Shown here piece after piece: positions 7,354 through 14,873 of a DNA stretch of 25,898 bases. The position numbers and the translations under genes were made by a program. The stretch's first letter is position 1. Every line of letters starts with the position of its first letter. Under the pieces are notes generated by a model that was not told the origin of the DNA, ran no database searches, and worked only from the letters and a program-made list of their open reading frames with translations. This stretch comes from Candidatus Pacearchaeota archaeon. Lineage in GTDB: Archaea > Nanoarchaeota > Nanoarchaeia > Pacearchaeales > GW2011-AR1. The stretch lies in the NCBI GenBank assembly GCA_002686195.1, contig NZAS01000028.1, positions 7,748 through 33,645 of the forward strand. Reading direction: 5' to 3'.

Positions 7354-7459
7354 AATATAAAATAATATCTAGTACACTAATTATAAAATATTCGTAGATT
7401 TACAAGTTTGTAATTGGTATATACAATGTTATCATGTGTTTAAGAATACAAAGTAAAAA
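7354..7459. promoter_or_regulatory. Divergent intergenic region with promoter-like boxes and a palindrome
   Basis: This AT-rich gap separates the divergent starts of the minus-strand gene and the homing endonuclease. On + it holds TTGTAA (7408-7413), a 16-base spacer and TATCAT (7430-7435), a fair sigma-70 match 24 bases before the endonuclease ATG. On minus, TATAAT lies at 7385-7380. The perfect inverted repeat TTACAA-GT-TTGTAA (7400-7413) covers the + strand -35 box and could be an operator. Neither gene has a strong Shine-Dalgarno. Confidence 0.35.
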
Positions 7460-8287
7460 ATGTTTATAAGAAAAGAGAAAATTATTAGTGAATATAATCG
7501 TAAGAGGATTATTTGTTATTTAAAGTGCGATTATTGCTTTAAACGGCTTAAACGTCAAGGTATAAAACATAGCTTAGTGAAACATCATTATTGTACTACA
7601 AAATGCGCTGCACAATCTAGATCACGCAAAAATTATAATATTACATGTATTATTTGCAAAAAGAACTTTCGTGGCAAAATGACTCGAAAAACATGCTCAG
7701 AAAACTGCTCTAACGAACGTAGAAGAAATAGGCAAAAGCTTAATAGGGCAAAAAATATGAAAACTATTTTATGTTTATATTGTAACTCTAAACATAAAAC
7801 GTATAAACTAAAAAATACTAAATTCTGTTCTAGATCTTGTTCTGCAAAATGGTATATAGAAAATACAAATAAGTTTGACAATTGGATTAATAGCAAAAGT
7901 AAATATAGTAGATCGAAAGGAGAAAACGAAATTTATAAATTTTTGAAAGAAATTTTTCCAAAATTAAATATTTTGACACATAATAAAGCATATACAAAAG
8001 TTAATAACATGTCATTTAAACCAGATATTAAAATTAACAATTTAATTATTGAATATTTTGGTGATTATTGGCATATGAACCCTAAAATATATTCAAAAAA
8101 TGATTTTAATAAACGTAAGAACATGTATGCATATGAAATATGGGAGTATGATGCTAACAAAGTTAAACTTTTAGATAGTACAGGTTATAATACACATATC
8201 ATTTGGGAACACAGCTATAAAACAAATAAGCAAAAATCGTTAGATAAACTTGTGAGTTTTATAAAGGAAAATATTAGTGACAAGTAG
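7460..8287 (+). CDS. Free-standing Vsr-like homing endonuclease with three zinc-finger modules
   Basis: A probable free-standing homing endonuclease of 275 residues. Three similar Cys4 modules occupy the N-terminal half: C23-x2-C26 with C45-x3-C49; C63-x2-C66 with C79-x3-C83; C105-x2-C108 with C123-x3-C127. They should bind DNA. The C-terminal part (about 150-275) matches the Vsr-like nuclease fold used by phage homing enzymes of the I-Bth0305I type: Glu156, KPDI with Asp189, IIEYFGDYWHMNP (196-208) with acidic and His residues, and TGYNTHIIWEH at 241-251. No intron is visible around it. Its last codons contain the Shine-Dalgarno and GTG start of the next gene, an intein-bearing glycosyltransferase, so the target is probably nearby. 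Confidence 0.85.
   Translation: MFIRKEKIISEYNRKRIICYLKCDYCFKRLKRQGIKHSLVKHHYCTTKCAAQSRSRKNYNITCIICKKNFRGKMTRKTCSENCSNERRRNRQKLNRAKNMKTILCLYCNSKHKTYKLKNTKFCSRSCSAKWYIENTNKFDNWINSKSKYSRSKGENEIYKFLKEIFPKLNILTHNKAYTKVNNMSFKPDIKINNLIIEYFGDYWHMNPKIYSKNDFNKRKNMYAYEIWEYDANKVKLLDSTGYNTHIIWEHSYKTNKQKSLDKLVSFIKENISDK
8264..8279 (+). promoter_or_regulatory. Ribosome binding site and GTG start of the glycosyltransferase
   Basis: AAGGA at 8264-8268 sits 8 bases before GTG 8277. The pair lies inside the 3' end of the homing endonuclease gene. It decides the otherwise missing 5' end of the glycosyltransferase: the frame from here gives the expected first beta strand, KILMFCDHPLA. Confidence 0.65.
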
Positions 8288-10771
8288 TTATGTAAAGGGT
8301 GCAAATGATGGTTACAAATACAAGATCTTAATGTTTTGTGACCATCCTCTTGCACCCTCTTAAATACCGGAGTTGGTATACAGAGCAATATATTGGCGCA
8401 AAGCTTACTTAAAACAGGTAAATATCAATTTCGTGTATTTGGTGGGGCTATAGAACACGCTAATTATCAAACAATAAAAGTTGAGCCATTCGGTGACGAT
8501 TTCATTATTGCTCCTGTAAAAGGTTTTGGTGATCCAATGAAGTTACGTCTTGCTATTACAACAGAAAAGCCTGACATTATTTTACTATTTACTGATCCAC
8601 GATTTTTTATATGGATTTTCGAAATGGAAGATGAAATCCATGATATGTGTCCCATTGCATATAACCATATTTGGGATGAAGAACCATATCCATCATTTAA
8701 CGAAGCGCTATATGAAGCGACTGATTTAATAAATTGTATTTCATGGAAAACATATTCACTAGTCCAGCCACATTTTCCTGAGAAAACAAATTATATTCCA
8801 CACGCTTTATCAAAAGATATTTTCAAGAAGCTTCCTGAAAGTGAAATATATGAATATAAAAAGCAGTTAATAGGAAAAGAAAACGCAGATGCATTTGTTG
8901 GATTATGGATCAATAGAAATGCACGACGTAAACGCCCTGGTGATTTATTAGTTGCATGGAAACAATTTCTAGAGAAGTTACAAAATGAACAAGGGCATAA
9001 GAATGCAATTCTTATAATGCATACAGATCCATTAGATAATGAGGGACCAAATCTATATAAGCAAATAGAAATGCTTGATATTGTTAATAATGTGTTTATT
9101 TCTAAGAATAAAATCGATTTTCAGAAAATGAACGTACTTCATAACATAGCAGATTTTTGTATTAACGTGAGTTGTTTGCCCGCCGGCGAACTAATCGCTA
9201 CTGACAATGGATATAGAGATATACAAGATATGAAAGTCGGTGATAAAGTATTAACACATAATGGACGATTCAAGCCCATAACACAGTTATTTACACGACA
9301 ACTTCATAATGAATCGCTTTATACAATAAAATCTGCAAATAATCAACCAATTCGAATTACGGGTGAACATCCGGTTTATGCAATCAAAAAAGAAAAAGTT
9401 AATTTTTTGATTAACGAAAATATTAGTAAGTTAAAAGAACTCATCGAATGGATTAAAGTAAAAGATTTACAAGTAGGTGATTATGTTGTTTACGCAAATA
9501 ATATAGATAAAGCTAATGATTATCATGATATTACACATATTGATTTATATGATTTTGTAAAAAATAGAATCGATGAACGCACAAAGTCTAATACATTCCA
9601 ATTCAATGATAATTATATTTGGCCAAGCACATCAAAGTGTCTTCACGCAAGTAATCAAAATAAACGCTTCATTAAAATTGATGAAGATTTAGCATATATT
9701 CTTGGATTGTGGGTAGCAGATGGAACAACAAATACAGCAAATATTTGTTTAAACGCAAAAACTGAATGGGATATAGCAAAACGTTATATAAAATGTGTTA
9801 AACGTTCATTTAATAAACAAGTATCAATCAATTTGTGTAATAAACTAACTCGCTTAGGTATAAACATAAGAAAATCTTTACCACACGCTAAAATGTTTTC
9901 AGCATTATGTGGTAAATATAGTCATGGAAAATATGTACCGCACTTTATCTTGAATTCAAAAAATAATAACTTAAAAAGAGCGTTCTTAGAAGGATATGTT
10001 GATGGTGATGGCTGTATATTAACTAATAAATATTATCCAGATAATCCAAAAACTACTCGTATAAGAACCGTATCTCATCAATTAGCATTTAATATTCGAA
10101 CACTTTTAACTGAACTTGGCTATTGTCCAAAAATGAGTTATGATAGTAATGCACATGGTTATGGAAATGGAAATATTTGGACAATAGAATGGCGTGATAG
10201 AAAACGATTAAATAATGGTTCATGTAGAAGTTGGAATATTGATAACAAATATGTTGTGTCACGTATTTTTGATATACAAATAGAAGAAAATTCATATGAG
10301 CAAGTATATAACTTCGAAGTTAAAGATGATAACAGTTATGGCACAGCAGGTTTTACAACTCATAACTGTGCAGAAGGTTTCGGCCTATCAACACTCGAAG
10401 CTCTTTATACAGGAACACCAATTATTGCTACAAAAACAGGTGGCTTAACACAACAAGTTGAAAACCCTAAAACAAATGAACAGTATGGTGTCGGAATGAA
10501 TCCTGATGTGCGTGCATTAGTCGGTTCACAAACGGTCTCATTTATAATGGAAGATCATGTACGACATGACACAATCATGAACGCAATTCATAAATTATAT
10601 GTATTGGGTAAAAGTGGCAGAAAAGAATTAGGAAATCGTGGGCAAGCATATGCTCATGAAGCGTTTAATATCGATACGTTAACTAAAACATGGGATAAAA
10701 CACTTGAAAAATGTATCTTAGATTACAAAGCGAATAAAAATAAACCACGTTATAAAATGACTACATTATGA
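8277..10771 (+). CDS. GT-B glycosyltransferase, frameshifted near its 5' end and interrupted by an intein
   Basis: A group-1-type (GT-B) glycosyltransferase in three pieces. GTG 8277 starts a 28-codon frame with KILMFCDHPLAPS, then hits TAA at 8361-8363. Homology resumes one frame away at 8363 with NTGVGIQSNILAQSLL, the glycine loop that normally follows directly; adding one base between 8358 and 8362 would rejoin them. The N-terminal domain continues to about 9172. A 398-residue intein (9173-10366) follows, then CAEGFGLSTLEAL, whose two Glu form the EX7E donor-sugar motif. The mature enzyme would be about 433 residues. If the frameshift is real and not bypassed, the first 28 residues are lost unless TTG 8393 is used, and activity is doubtful. 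The stop overlaps the next gene by 4 bp. Confidence 0.85.
8293..8362 (+). repeat. Long imperfect inverted repeat ending at the frameshift site
   Basis: The arms are 8293-8318 and 8335-8362. The outer stem AGGGTGCAA/TTGCACCCT (8296-8304 with 8350-8358) is 9 perfect pairs, extended by 3 pairs past a bulged C8359. The inner stem 8307-8318/8335-8346 is 12 pairs including one G-U. Between them is a 2-by-3 internal loop; the 16-base terminal loop contains the palindrome AAGATCTT. The structure lies within the first codons of the glycosyltransferase and its foot is exactly where the reading frame breaks. There is no uridine tract, so it is not a rho-independent terminator. Confidence 0.75.
8353..8365 (+). 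other. Apparent frameshift site
   Basis: The upstream frame reads GCA CCC TCT TAA; the downstream frame reads CTC TTA AAT ACC. The simplest ancestor has one extra base, for instance TCT TTA AAT, giving APSLNTGVG. The local sequence is not a canonical X-XXY-YYZ slippery heptamer in the upstream frame, so a real one-base deletion or an assembly error in TCTTAAA is more likely than classical -1 frameshifting. Confidence 0.7.
9173..10366 (+). mobile_element. LAGLIDADG intein in the glycosyltransferase
   Basis: An in-frame intein of 398 residues. It begins with Cys1 (CLPAGELIATDNG, block A) and carries GEHPVYA at 64-70 as block B with His66. Two LAGLIDADG-type motifs follow, AYILGLWVADG (174-184) and AFLEGYVDGDG (270-280), so a dodecapeptide homing endonuclease is present and looks intact. 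VYNFEVKDDNSYG (378-390) is block F and the end is THN with the penultimate His, followed by Cys+1 of the host protein. Splicing would join INVS to CAEGFGLSTLEA. Insertion two residues before the first Glu of the donor-sugar motif fits the habit of inteins to sit in conserved active sites. Block F has Asn387 where many inteins have His. Confidence 0.93.
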
Positions 10772-11955
10772 CAAAAAAGACAGTTTTACTGCATGGACCC
10801 AGCTATGTCGCGGCAGGATACGGGACCCATATTCGACAAATCGCTAGAATACTCGATTCATATGATGAATTTGAAGTGTATCTTCAGGCAACAGTTTGGG
10901 GGAACACACCATTTATGTTGGGTGACTTTAGAGAAAAAGAAATGTTAGATAAGATGAATGCTCGTAATGCACATAGACCTGAAAAATTTGATTTAAGTTT
11001 TCAAGTTATTTTACCCGACGAGTTTAAGCAAGATGTTGCGGACTTCAATGTTGGAATATCAGCTTGTGTTGAAACAACAATTTGTAATCCAGTATGGATA
11101 GATAATGTGAATAAAATGGATTTAATGATAGTTCCATCACAGCATACAAAACGCGTTCTTTTAGATAGTGGAACAGTAACAACACCTTTATACGTAGTAC
11201 CAGAAGCATTTCCACCGATCTTAGAAAATACTAAATTAAAATCTAATTTAGAAGATTTAAACTTCGAAACCAATTTTAATTTCTTGCATATTGGGCAACT
11301 TGCCGCTGGTCTTGAAGAAGATGATAGAAAAGGAATATATACACTAATTAGATTATTTTGTAAAGCGTTTGAAGGAAATAAAAATGTTGGACTTGTATTA
11401 AAAACAAATTCATGTAGAAACACAACAATAGATTACAAAATTACATCTAATACATTAAAAGAAGTCATAACAAAACATAGAACTAGTGAATATCCCAAAA
11501 TATATTTAATACACGGTCTCATGAAAGAAAACGAACTATGCCAATTATATAAACATGATAAAATTAAAGCATTTGTTTCATTAACACGTGGTGAAGGATT
11601 TGGTTTACCACTGCTTGAAGCGGCAGCTGCAGGTTTACCAATAATTACAACTAATTGGTCTGGACATTTAGACTTTTTAAATATAACAAAAAAATCTTTT
11701 ATAAAAGTTAATTATGAATTACAAAAAATAAGAGATGGAAAAGCAGATAATAGAATATTCATGAAAGGTGCGAAATGGGCTCATGTAGATGAAAATGATG
11801 CAATAAGAAAAATGAAAAAACTTGTAGAAAGTTATAATATACCAAATGAATGGGCAAAAAATTTGCAACCACACATTATCAATAAATATTGTTTCGATTC
11901 TATTAGCAAAGCTTTCAAGCAAGTATTAGCAAAGCATTATAAATTAGATGAATAA
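10768..11955 (+). CDS. GT-B glycosyltransferase (group 1 type)
   Basis: A second GT-B glycosyltransferase of 395 residues. The N-terminal domain opens with TVLLHGPSYVAAGYGTHIRQ (5-24), holding the glycine-rich acceptor-side loop. LIVPSQHTKRVL (119-130) is the typical hinge-side motif. In the C-terminal domain FNFLHIGQL starts the first strand near residue 170, and EGFGLPLLEA (276-285) is the EX7E motif with Glu276 and Glu284. No signal peptide or membrane segment is seen, so it should act in the cytoplasm. It overlaps the intein-bearing glycosyltransferase by ATGA and probably works on the same glycan. Acceptor and donor are not predictable. It lacks an intein. Confidence 0.9.
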   Translation: MTKKTVLLHGPSYVAAGYGTHIRQIARILDSYDEFEVYLQATVWGNTPFMLGDFREKEMLDKMNARNAHRPEKFDLSFQVILPDEFKQDVADFNVGISACVETTICNPVWIDNVNKMDLMIVPSQHTKRVLLDSGTVTTPLYVVPEAFPPILENTKLKSNLEDLNFETNFNFLHIGQLAAGLEEDDRKGIYTLIRLFCKAFEGNKNVGLVLKTNSCRNTTIDYKITSNTLKEVITKHRTSEYPKIYLIHGLMKENELCQLYKHDKIKAFVSLTRGEGFGLPLLEAAAAGLPIITTNWSGHLDFLNITKKSFIKVNYELQKIRDGKADNRIFMKGAKWAHVDENDAIRKMKKLVESYNIPNEWAKNLQPHIINKYCFDSISKAFKQVLAKHYKLDE

Positions 11956-11958
11956 TAA

Positions 11959-12270
11959 ATGACCACTATATATTTAATAATTACGTTGGTTATATCTATA
12001 GTTTTAAACATCGCTTTAAGCATGATGTTATATAAATTGGGAAAAATCATTATTTCATTTGAAGATACTGTTGAAGCGTCAATTCCTGTCATTAATAAAG
12101 CAGAAAAAGTTTTATCAGATATTATGGAGCGACCTCTCTTTTTTGATTCACCAGAAGTCAGAGGTGTACTTAATTCAATTAGATCAGTTCGTTATGCAGT
12201 ATTAACAATAGCATCAAATTTTAATATAGTTAAAGAGGAAGAAATTAGTGAAAGCACAGACAAGAGATAA
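11959..12270 (+). CDS. Small single-span membrane protein
   Basis: A 103-residue protein whose residues 4-26 form one strong hydrophobic helix, followed by a charged helical cytoplasmic part (INKAEKVLSDIMERPLFFDS at 105-124 bases-equivalent is residues 45-64). A lone N-terminal span without a cleavage site suggests an anchored inner-membrane protein. I recognise no family; it has only one span and a large soluble part, so a holin is unlikely. It is 3 bp after the glycosyltransferase stop and overlaps the sigma-like gene by 23 bp, so it belongs to that transcript. No strong Shine-Dalgarno precedes its ATG. Confidence 0.65.
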   Translation: MTTIYLIITLVISIVLNIALSMMLYKLGKIIISFEDTVEASIPVINKAEKVLSDIMERPLFFDSPEVRGVLNSIRSVRYAVLTIASNFNIVKEEEISESTDKR

Positions 12271-12973
12271 AAGTAAAAGTAAGAAAAATTATTATTTTAC
12301 TAATCGTACACAAGATGCAATTGGTGAATTTCTTGATGAAACAAATGGTATGACGAAAGATGAACGTGATATTTTATATGCAGCAGAAATTAAACCAGCA
12401 TTAAGTAAACTTGTCGAAAATTTAATATTTATTTATGGTATCAACAGTTCAGATCAAGATTATGAATCATTAAAGCATGATTGTGTAGTGTTCATATACG
12501 AAAATCTTCACAAATTCAAACCCGAAAGAGGAAGTAAAGCATTTTCGTACTTTAATATCGTAGCTAAGAATTGGTTAATTCTTAAAGCAAAACAATCTAC
12601 AAGACGTGCTAAATTTAATGTCTTATATAGTGATAGAAATACGACAGAAGATATTACGAAATACAACTTACAGCAAGATGTTGTTAAACCTGTAGAAGAA
12701 GACGTTGTAAAAAATGAGTTTTTTGTATTATTAACAGAAGAAATTGATAAGTGGAAAGTGAAAACAAAGAATAAGAAAGAACAATCAGTGCTTGATGCTA
12801 TACATCAATTATTTAATAATATCGATAATATAAATATTTATGATAAGAAGGCAATATTTATTTACTTGAAAGAAATGACAGGAATGAATACTAAGCAATT
12901 ATGTGTTAATATCAATAAGATTCGTGCACGATATGGCAGATTTAAAAAACGTTACCACAGAGATATTGTATAA
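12248..12973 (+). CDS. gp55-like late sigma factor
   Basis: A 241-residue protein resembling a minimal sigma factor of the T4 gp55 type, which directs host RNA polymerase to late promoters. Residues 78-124 look like sigma region 2: a helix (CVVFIYENLHKF), then KPERGSKAFSYFNIVAKNWL and a basic stretch, KAKQSTRRAKF. This matches the gp55 layout of helix, FxxxK, xAYxxxxxxN and basic residues. No region 4 is evident, as in gp55. The C-terminal end is very basic. Residues 1-17 are Lys-rich. GTG 12248 follows a strong AAGAGGAAG Shine-Dalgarno. It overlaps the next gene by one base. The call rests on pattern similarity, not a search. Confidence 0.65.
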   Translation: MKAQTRDKSKSKKNYYFTNRTQDAIGEFLDETNGMTKDERDILYAAEIKPALSKLVENLIFIYGINSSDQDYESLKHDCVVFIYENLHKFKPERGSKAFSYFNIVAKNWLILKAKQSTRRAKFNVLYSDRNTTEDITKYNLQQDVVKPVEEDVVKNEFFVLLTEEIDKWKVKTKNKKEQSVLDAIHQLFNNIDNINIYDKKAIFIYLKEMTGMNTKQLCVNINKIRARYGRFKKRYHRDIV

Positions 12974-13332
12974 TGAGTAGTAATAAACAAAAAAAATTAG
13001 ATATTAAAAAAGAAATCAAAATTAATGAATTATATGAACAAATCTATGATAATGCATTAGAAGATCGCGATAGAGCAGGAGCACTATTCGAAGATCTATA
13101 CAATGTTATGTCAGATCCGGCACATCATGCAACAACTGGCCCAGTAATTGCAAAATATCTTGAACGCTTAAATAAATCAAATGATCAACTAATAAAAATC
13201 TTAGATATTAAACAACAGACACAAAACATTAAAGAAAAGAAAGATAAAAATACAGAATTAAGTGATAAAGAAAAGGAAGAATTGTTTGAGCAAATTGCTA
13301 AACAGCAAGAATTAGATAATGAACACAAATGA
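12973..13332 (+). CDS. Possible small terminase subunit (gp16-like)
   Basis: A helical, highly charged 119-residue protein. The segment at about 40-85, with FEDLYNVMSDPAHHATTGPV then IAKYLERLNKSNDQLIKILD, follows the pattern of T4 gp16-type small terminase subunits (aspartate-proline, a helix, then repeated small polar residues before LLKLH-like leucines). The tail (85-119) is Lys/Glu-rich coiled coil. Small terminase binds the genome and stimulates packaging by the large subunit, which is not in the window. Alternatives are a tail chaperone or another coiled-coil virion factor. It sits between the sigma-like gene and a second helical gene, overlapping both. Confidence 0.45.
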   Translation: MSSNKQKKLDIKKEIKINELYEQIYDNALEDRDRAGALFEDLYNVMSDPAHHATTGPVIAKYLERLNKSNDQLIKILDIKQQTQNIKEKKDKNTELSDKEKEELFEQIAKQQELDNEHK

Positions 13333-13567
13333 TCGAGCTTTACTTAAAGCACTTTTAAACGATGTTAAAGAAACGGCAAGTAATATACAAAAAGTGTGTA
13401 TTAAATATGGTGAAGCTAAAGCTAAACTACAGTTAAAGATATATGAACTCATAGAAAATAATGATCCTGAATCACTTTCAGAAATAATTACACAAGTCGC
13501 AACAGAACTACAAGAAACTGATAAAGAAATATCAGATACTCAATCTAAATTCTTCCGTGAACAATAA
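13319..13567 (+). CDS. Small helical hypothetical protein
   Basis: An 82-residue, almost fully helical protein with heptad-like spacing (LLKALLNDVKETASNIQKVC at 8-27) and a second helix near the C-terminus. One Cys, no metal motif, no membrane segment. I do not recognise it. It overlaps the gp16-like gene by 14 bp. The spike gene starts 10 bp after its stop, so it is the last gene before the baseplate block; a chaperone or small tail-assembly factor is possible but not shown. Confidence 0.6.
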   Translation: MNTNDRALLKALLNDVKETASNIQKVCIKYGEAKAKLQLKIYELIENNDPESLSEIITQVATELQETDKEISDTQSKFFREQ

Positions 13568-13577
13568 ATAATATGTC

Positions 13578-14873
13578 ATGGTAGAGCCCAATAAAGCAGT
13601 ATTCAATAAATTAGCCGCTAAAAAACAGTTAGAGCGCGATCAACAGTTACGTTCTGTAGTTGATGATACAATCATACCATATTTTACACGTGCAATAGTA
13701 CGCGATGTTGATACAGTAGGTGGACAACTAGACGGTATAAACCCGATTAACTCTATTGTTGCAGATATTGTAGAATTGATATCAGATGGTGAAGCACCAA
13801 TATTTTATCCGATGTTTTCTTCACATATGATGCTTCCTATTAAAGAAAATGAAGAAGTTTGGGTTATGTTTGAGAACATTAGTAATATGACATTGGGCTA
13901 CTGGATAAGTAGAACACCAGAACTTATAAGAACTGATGACATTAATAAAGCAAATTCACTTACAAAACATAAATTTGATTTTTTCTTAGACAACACTATC
14001 AGTAATAGCGAAGATGTAACAGCAACCGATATAGAGCTTGACGAATCTATAAGAACTGGTGTTGATAGCCAAGATAGAACATCTGATCGTTTTGATGAAA
14101 ATAAAACAGGATTGAACTCAAGATTTATTAAAGATCTTGTTCCAATATACAGAAAAGAAAGCACTGGTGACTTTGTTATTCAAGGATCAAATAACGCATC
14201 AATTATATTAACAACAAATAGAAAAGAACAAGGCGAAGAAACAGATAGACAAAAAGCTGGTTCTATTGATATAGTAGTCGGTCGTGGAAATAATGCAGAA
14301 GCAAAACCGAATGAATTAGATGGTATACGTAATGGAGAAGAAGAAAAAGAAACAGAAGGAATAATATCTTATAATTCTGATTCTGCAAGAATATTGGTAA
14401 CAATGAATTCTAATGCAGATACAAATTTTCAAACAACACAACAAGGTGCTATAAACGATAATGCGAAAAGCTTCATTGTGCAAAAAAGTGATGCAATTAG
14501 ATTAGTAGCAAGAAGCTCTATCAAAATTGAAACACAACCGATTAATGACGATGGTGCTATTATAGATGATGATAGAGCATCATTAGTAATAAAACCAGAT
14601 GGCGAAATTATCATACATGCAAAAAATGGTAAGAAAATAAAGATCGGTTCACAAAATGCAGAAAATGAACCTGCTGTGTTAGGGCAAACTCTCAAGAATA
14701 TACTTGAAGATTTTATAGTAAAGTTAGGAACAATCCACAGCATAGCTACGGGCGCAGGTCCTAGTGGCCCTATTGGTGGTGCACCAAACTTTGTAACAGT
14801 AACCGATGCATGGAAAGCTACATTAGTTAATATGTTAAGCGATAAGACATTCTTAGATGATAAAAGTGCATAA
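13578..14873 (+). CDS. Baseplate spike/hub protein with OB fold (gp5/gpV-like)
   Basis: A 431-residue protein that fits a baseplate central spike. Residues 37-112 form a likely OB fold: RAIVRDVDT, PIFYPMFSSHMMLPIKENEE and VWVMFENISNMTLGYW, the pattern of the gpV and gp5 N-terminal domains that plug the tail tube. Residues 115-330 are acidic and Ser/Asn-rich. The C-terminal part (about 335-400), with SLVIKPDGEIIIHAKNGKKI then IKIGS, resembles the beta-repeat that leads into the spike prism. No lysozyme domain, unlike T4 gp5. It is first in the V-W-J-I style order, and its TAA overlaps the next ATG by one base. Confidence 0.75.
   Translation: MVEPNKAVFNKLAAKKQLERDQQLRSVVDDTIIPYFTRAIVRDVDTVGGQLDGINPINSIVADIVELISDGEAPIFYPMFSSHMMLPIKENEEVWVMFENISNMTLGYWISRTPELIRTDDINKANSLTKHKFDFFLDNTISNSEDVTATDIELDESIRTGVDSQDRTSDRFDENKTGLNSRFIKDLVPIYRKESTGDFVIQGSNNASIILTTNRKEQGEETDRQKAGSIDIVVGRGNNAEAKPNELDGIRNGEEEKETEGIISYNSDSARILVTMNSNADTNFQTTQQGAINDNAKSFIVQKSDAIRLVARSSIKIETQPINDDGAIIDDDRASLVIKPDGEIIIHAKNGKKIKIGSQNAENEPAVLGQTLKNILEDFIVKLGTIHSIATGAGPSGPIGGAPNFVTVTDAWKATLVNMLSDKTFLDDKSA

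Noticed and set aside
7354..8362. Group I intron carrying the homing endonuclease
   Set aside because: No 5' exon of the glycosyltransferase lies before 7460; its first codons are found after the endonuclease instead, at 8277.
8293..8362. Rho-independent terminator of the endonuclease
   Set aside because: Stem is long enough but is followed by AAATACC, not a uridine run, and lies inside the next coding frame.
8345..8365. Programmed -1 frameshift
   Set aside because: The frame change equals -1, but no X-XXY-YYZ heptamer exists in the upstream frame, and the inverted repeat lies upstream of the site rather than downstream. Kept only as a low-probability alternative.
11938..11945. T4-like late promoter TATAAATT (also at 15573-15580)
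   Set aside because: It deviates from TATAAATA and lies only 13-17 bases before the next ATG, leaving almost no leader; both are expected by chance in this AT-rich DNA.
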